Source of the DNA: Chiridota heheva
Lineage: Eukaryota > Echinodermata > Holothuroidea > Apodida > Chiridotidae
Length of the DNA stretch: 64,000 nucleotides
Direction: 5' to 3'
Assembly (NCBI GenBank): GCA_020152595.1
Contig: JAIGNY010001647.1
Span: 1,112,501-1,176,500, forward strand
The notes under the pieces are model-generated. The model saw only the letters and a list, made by a program, of their open reading frames with translations. It was not told the DNA's origin and did not search any database. Position 1 is the stretch's first letter; the number at the start of each line of letters is the position of its first letter. Shown piece by piece: positions 58,965-64,000 of the stretch. Position numbers and translations under genes: made by a program.

Positions 58965-60885
58965 CGAGTGCACAGGAGAAAGGGATGTACCAGTACAACC
59001 TGTCCTCATGGGTTTATTGTTTTGTCAATTTAGATGGTTTAATGTTGAATATTTCGATTTACGATGGATGTATCAATACATCCCATGTAAAGGAATGTAC
59101 CGGTACATCCCGTCTGGTGAGCAGATTGCTTTGTCAATTAGGATGGTTTTAACTGAAATAATTTGATTAACGATAGATGTATCAATACATCCCATGTGAA
59201 GGGATGTACCAGTACATACCGTTTGATAAGCAGATTGCTTTGTGGTTGATGGTATAAAGTGAATTAGTTCGATTTACGATGGATGTATTAATACATTCCA
59301 TGTGAAGGGATGTACCGGTACATCCCGTCTGGTGAGCAGATTGCTTTGTCAATAATTTGGATGGTTTCAAGTGAAATATTTCGATTAACGAGGGATGTAC
59401 CAGTACATCCCGTCTGGTAAACAGATTGCTTTGTCAATAATTTGGATAGTTTAAAGTCAAATATTCCGATTAACGATGGATGTATCAATACATCCCATGT
59501 GAAGGGCTGTACCGGTACACCCCGTCTGGTGAGCAGATATACTTTATCAATTTGGATGGTTTCAAGTGAAATATTTCGATTAACGAGGGATGTACCAGTA
59601 CATCCCGTCTGGTAAACAGATTGCTTTGTCAATAATTTGGATAGTTTAAAGTCAAATATTCCGATTAACGATGGATGTATCAATACATCCCATGTGAAGG
59701 GCTGTACCGGTACACCCCGTCTGGTGAGCAGATATACTTCATCAATTTGGATGGTTTCAAGTGAAATATTTCGATTAACGAGGGATGTACCGGTACATCC
59801 CGTCTGGTAAACAGATTGCTTTGTCAATAATTTAAATAGTTTAAAGTCAAATATTCCGATTATCGATGGATGTATCAATACATCCCATGTGAAGGGCTGT
59901 ACCGGTACACCCCGTCTGGTGAGCAGATATACTTTATCAATTTAGATGGTTGTAAAGCATGTAAAGTGAAATATTTCGATTAAGGATGGATGTATTAATA
60001 CATCCCATGTGAAGGGCTGTACCGATACACCCCGTCTGGTGAGCAAATTGCTTTGCCAATTTGGATGGTTTTAAGTTAAATATTTCGATTAACGAGGATG
60101 TACCAGTACATCCCGTCTGGTGAGCAGATTGCTTTTGTCAATAATGTGGATGGTTTCAAGTAACATATTTCGATTAACGAGGGATGTAACAGTACACCCT
60201 GTCTGGTGAGCAGATATACCTTAGCAATTTGGATGGTTCTAAAGTGAAATATTTCGATTAACGATGGATGTACCAATACATTTCATATGAAGGGATGTAC
60301 CAGTACATCCCGTCTGGTGAGCAAATTGCTTTGTCAATTGGGATGGTTTTAAGTTAAATATTTCGATTAACGAGGGATGTACCGGTACATCCCGTCTGCA
60401 AAAGATTGTTTTGCCAATAATTTAAATGGTTTAAACTGAAATATTTCGATTAACGATGGATGTATCCATACATCCCATGTAAAGGGATGTACCAGTACAT
60501 CCCGTCTGGTGAGCAAATTTCTTTGTCCATGCTCATGGTTTAAAGTGAAATATTACGATTTACGATGGATGTATCAATACATCCCATGAGAAGGATGTAC
60601 CAGTACATCCCGTCTGGTGAGCAGATTGCTTTGTCAATAATGTGGATGGTTTCAATGAAATATTTCGATTAGCGAGGGATGTACCGGTACATCCCGTCTA
60701 ATAAACAGATTTTTTGCCAATAATTTGGATGGTGTAAACTGAAATATTACGATTTACGATAGATGTATTATAACATCCCATGAGAAGGGATGTACCAGTA
60801 CATCCCGTCTGCTGAGCAGATTGCTTTGCCAATCTGCATGGTTTTAATTGAAATATCAATTTACGATGGATGTATTAATTTGTAT
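58965..60885. repeat. Palindrome-rich satellite, GGATGTA-N4-TACATCC
   Basis: About 19 blocks of (G)GATGTACC(G/A)GTACATCC and about 11 of GGATGTATCAATACATCC alternate through 1.9 kb. They are joined by a conserved spacer with GTCTGGTGAGCAGATTGCTT, TTTGTCAAT, GGATGGTTT and GAAATATTTCGATTAACGA. All palindromes share half-sites GGATGTA/TACATCC with a 4-bp centre (CCGG, CCAG or TCAA). The long minus-strand frames (196 codons at 59,288-59,878) simply read through the repeat. Confidence 0.95.
59341..59925. repeat. 195-bp higher-order repeat, three copies
   Basis: GCAGATATACTT(T/C)ATC recurs exactly 195 bp apart (59,536; 59,731; 59,926). The intervening copies differ at only a few positions, such as CCAGTAC against CCGGTAC. 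Each 195-bp unit holds one GTACCNGTAC palindrome of full form, one TATCAATA form and one CTGTACCGGTACACC variant. It is a recent amplification inside the older array. Confidence 0.92.
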
Positions 60886-63839
60886 TCTTTTTCGTTCATA
60901 GCTTTACGAAATGGTAATTCGACATATGTCGGGCCACCCTTTCTCTTCTTGGTTTATCATTTATTTGGACCCATTTTTCGGACTTTGTAGTTTAGATTGT
61001 AATAGTACATTCTTTTTTTAATTGTTTGCATACATACTTTATTATTGTGCAATCATATAGTTAATGTCATGTTTTCATTCTTATGCCGGATTTCGGTCTT
61101 GCATTGACACTGGCCTAATAAACTGATTTAAGGTTCACTGTTTGAATTACTTTATTTAAAACTTAAAGCTTATAATTTAAATAAGAACAAAGAGATAATG
61201 ATTGCTATTTTGAATACAAAGTTTTCTTTATTTCAAAGTATAACTGTAAGGTGATTATAAGAAAGTGGTATTTAAGACAAAAATTTAAATGAGACACCTG
61301 TGCCTCTAACAGATCCTATGCATATACCGTGGACAGGTAGATTTGTGCAGTAAATAATGCAAATGACCAAAAAACGTCATTCAATTTGCATTAAATTGAT
61401 AATTTTCCATCATTTTGTTTATTTTCAAAGATTTTATTGAAGTAATTATTTCATATTTGTTGTGACGTCACATCAAGAGCCTCCGACGTTCGTTCCTTAC
61501 CTGTCTTCTGAATTTACTTTTTAAGTAATTAAATATGACTGAAAGTTTATCCTACCACAAATAAAATGCCCCACCCACTTATTAATATCATTTAACACCA
61601 AAGGGCATTTCTTGGGTACAAATGGACCATAAAATCATACTTAAGGCCGGCCAATTTACATAGCCGTATATGAGTCATGCAAATTAGTGATTAGCTTGCA
61701 TATTTATGTACACACTAACTTACATAAAAGTTTACTTTCAAATTTATACTGTGTGAAAACAAAATTGGGCAATACAATAACATGCCAACCATGTTTACAA
61801 TTAAACTTCGGCCCCCTTAGGCCTCTAAGCATGATGTAACCAAAACAACGGAGCACACCTTCTTTCTTGCACATCACATATGGGACAAATTCATTTTTTA
61901 AGTATTGAGATTTCACATCATTCCTGACTTAAACGTACGTTAAGTGTACGAGCTCTTATCTCCCTGCTGCTAGCATGTGAGCAATACTAACATGACCATC
62001 GTGCATAAGTGAACACAAGAAATTTAAATCCCACACAACAGCTAGCAACACATGGTCCACGCCAAGGACTCTTTGTTTTGACTTGTAAGCAAATAAGAGT
62101 GACCTAGACAGAAATAGGTCCGGTGCGATAGTAAATTCCCCCTCCCCTTGTAAATTTAGGACCCCGGACCTTATTTCCTAAGGAATGTCTAGTGAATTTG
62201 GTTCCCTCCGAACTGATTTTACTAAGTAATTTACTGGTGTGTCTGTACGATTCCTTTAATTAATTTTGTGTGCTAAAGTGATAAGCAAAAAGTGATAAGA
62301 AGTGATAAGCTAATACACTAAAGAAAAAATGCGTGCTTTACGCAAAATGGCAGTGAGATTTAGTGTGAAGGAAAAAGAAAGGCTTTTTCTTGCAAAAGAG
62401 GGAGAATTTGTTGTCTCCAAATTTCTTAGAAAGGAAAGGTCGGGCCCAAATTTCCTAGCAGACCGTTTTTACTATGAGGAAGGGGGAGGGGGGAGGGGGA
62501 TCAAATTTACTGGATTGCTACGGCTTAATTGTCTGGGGACTAATTTCCTAGGGGAATTTTTACTTTTACACCGGAAATATGTGCTAATTAATAGCCACAC
62601 AAGGGGCCTCATTTGTATAACACCCTGTATGTGTGGGTCAGGTAGTTGAAGCTCTATTAATTAAAAGAGCCCATTGTTGTATAACAGGTGTTTTCTTTCA
62701 ACAGCAGGATATTTGTATAATAATAGTCATGTGGAAATACAGCAGTTAGCAACCAAATTGATGTGTACTTTGTTTGTAGATCTCTTTACAATGGTTTTCC
62801 TGATGGTAAGATGAATCTAACCACATTTAAATTATAATAATAAACTTAATACGATCACACCTGAGGCACATACAGACCAGCATATTTGTGATGAATGATG
62901 CCAGTCGCATTGGACTTAATTAATAAAGATTAAGATTATTCTACAGATCATACTGCTTCTGTATTCACCTTACTTAAGATGCTTACAAGTACACACATGA
63001 AAATACACACGCAAATACATTGAGTTCCACTTTTGCATTTAAAATTTCTTGTACACCATGATGTAATTCATTTTTAAAATTTCATAGAGGAAATTCTGTG
63101 CAAATTTGTATTTCCTGGAAAAGTAATTACTTAATTGTTTTAAGGTAACTGATAGCAATTTTTCAAATATTATTCAGTTAGCCTATTTACGATGAGATGA
63201 ACAATTGCTCTCCATCTAATAATATTCCAGCATTTATTATCATTAAAAATGGATGATACATTTTAATACAATATATTAAATTTTTGACAGAATGTGTCAT
63301 AGTTTAGAAGTTTGCTCTCTCTCTCGGCATGCATAGGGCAGTGTTTAAAAAAAGAATTAAAATCTAAATATCTTCTAGTATCTCCCATCTCCTCACAGGA
63401 ATAAGAACATTAAGAAGACGTCTATCATTGCAGAATTATGTTTTTTTAAATATCGGTGACACGAATTTCAAGTACGGAATGCAACTCTATCTGACTAACC
63501 TGGAAATTATTCAATATACAAACAAGAAAATGCCAATAGAAATGCCGATCTCATCACCTCTAGACCTACACTGTACCCATGGTTCAAATTAAAACCACGC
63601 AATACTAATTTAAATTTTGTATTCGACAATTACAATTTGACCTCTAAACTTTGTTATTATGACAACGATTGAATTCCCCCTCTTCATAATCTTCATTAAT
63701 GTGTGAGTAACCCCCTTCTTACCCCGCACTATGTAACCCTAAAAGAAGTTGTGTTTACGATTGTTCTGGCAAAGATATCATTATTATATATTATATAGCT
63801 ATGTAATATTTTCCCTTAGTATTCATCAAAACATCCCAA
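60886..63839. other. Intergenic, no gene supported
   Basis: AT-rich DNA. The 106-codon frame at 62,329-62,649 crosses a G-rich tract (62,480-62,500) and has no domain. AAGTGATAAG is tandemly repeated near 62,276-62,310. Phrases like AATTTCCTA with nearby G/C runs between 62.1 and 62.6 kb hint at an eroded repeat. Confidence 0.4.
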
Positions 63840-64000
63840 AAATAAAAGGAAATGATTATATAAAAGTTGAAGCAAAATCCACAAAAAGAAGCAAATTTCA
63901 CGAACATGAAGGATATCTAATTTTTTTAAGAAAGAAATTTCCAGAAAATATAAATTTCTCGAAAATTGAAGAATATTTCCAGAAAATGAAAGCAAAACAA
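63840..64000 (+). repeat. GAAGGAAATTTCCAGAAAA-type array, runs off the window
   Basis: Units such as ATTGAAGAATATTTCCAGAA and GAAATTTCCAGAAAATATA match the 37.1-37.6 kb array in type and orientation. The array continues past the end of the window. Confidence 0.65.

Noticed and set aside
59182..60276. Minus-strand frames up to 196 codons with repeated peptides
   Set aside because: They read through the palindrome satellite; the period of 195 bp (65 codons) keeps the frame open by chance.
58965..60885. CRISPR-like array
   Set aside because: The repeats are palindromic and regularly spaced, but the spacers are themselves repeated and conserved, there are no cas genes, and the DNA is eukaryotic.
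62329..62649. 106-codon frame with basic N-terminus
   Set aside because: It crosses a G-rich low-complexity tract and repeats of AATTTCCTA; it is likely repeat-derived.

Overview
The window looks like nuclear DNA of an invertebrate animal, most likely marine. It is AT-rich and gene-poor. Its few cellular coding segments are bounded by plausible GT/AG splice sites, and it is full of animal-type repeats: a tRNA-derived SINE family, LINEs, a BEL/Pao LTR retrotransposon, a Maverick/Polinton (adintovirus-like) element, many short inverted-repeat elements and several satellites. The repeat mix and frequent TAGGCCTA-type strings recall echinoderm or other deuterostome genomes, but the species cannot be settled from sequence alone. 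Nothing is bacterial: there are no operons or ribosome binding sites, and almost all short ORFs are chance.

Layout. 1-14.4 kb holds inverted-repeat elements (2.2-2.8, 5.4-5.7, 9.0-9.2, 11.2-11.7 kb), two tRNA-derived SINEs (4.84-5.16 kb plus; 14.14-14.40 kb minus), one intact 295-codon gene on the minus strand (5.93-6.85 kb), a long TA microsatellite and a decayed LINE endonuclease (12.9-13.9 kb). 14.5-27.5 kb is the core of the window: a decayed, truncated Maverick/Polinton with a protein-primed type B DNA polymerase, a packaging-type ATPase, two small conserved proteins, a chromodomain integrase and the start of one more gene. It is split by a BEL/Pao retrotransposon (18,225-25,427) with two LTRs, a 5-bp target duplication, a primer-binding site, a polypurine tract and a gag-pol frame broken by stops. 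No capsid genes remain.

27.6-33 kb is satellite territory: a ~100-bp satellite, a ~25-bp minisatellite with inverted relatives, a 60-bp triplicate and a degenerate ATCC-rich tract. 33.1-33.5 kb carries an LRAT/NlpC-P60-like exon, followed by the 3' end of a CR1/L2-like LINE. 36-53 kb contains more inverted-repeat elements; one at 40,958-41,181 has perfect 8-bp target duplications (hAT type), and two related TTAA-flanked copies lie at 44.6 and 52.8 kb. A THAP zinc-finger first exon is at 48.8 kb. On the minus strand at 53.7-54.9 kb two exons encode a P2X7 C-terminal-like cysteine domain, the second with an in-frame stop. A LINE RNase H remnant is at 55.3-56.3 kb. 59-60.9 kb is a striking array with about 30 copies of the inverted pair GGATGTA-N4-TACATCC, including a recent 195-bp higher-order triplication.

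The gene-bearing modules do not form one pathway. The Maverick genes once served a virus-like element (replication, packaging, integration); the BEL element is a later parasite of that parasite. The cellular genes (unknown 295-aa protein, LRAT-like, THAP, P2X7C-like) are unrelated neighbours.
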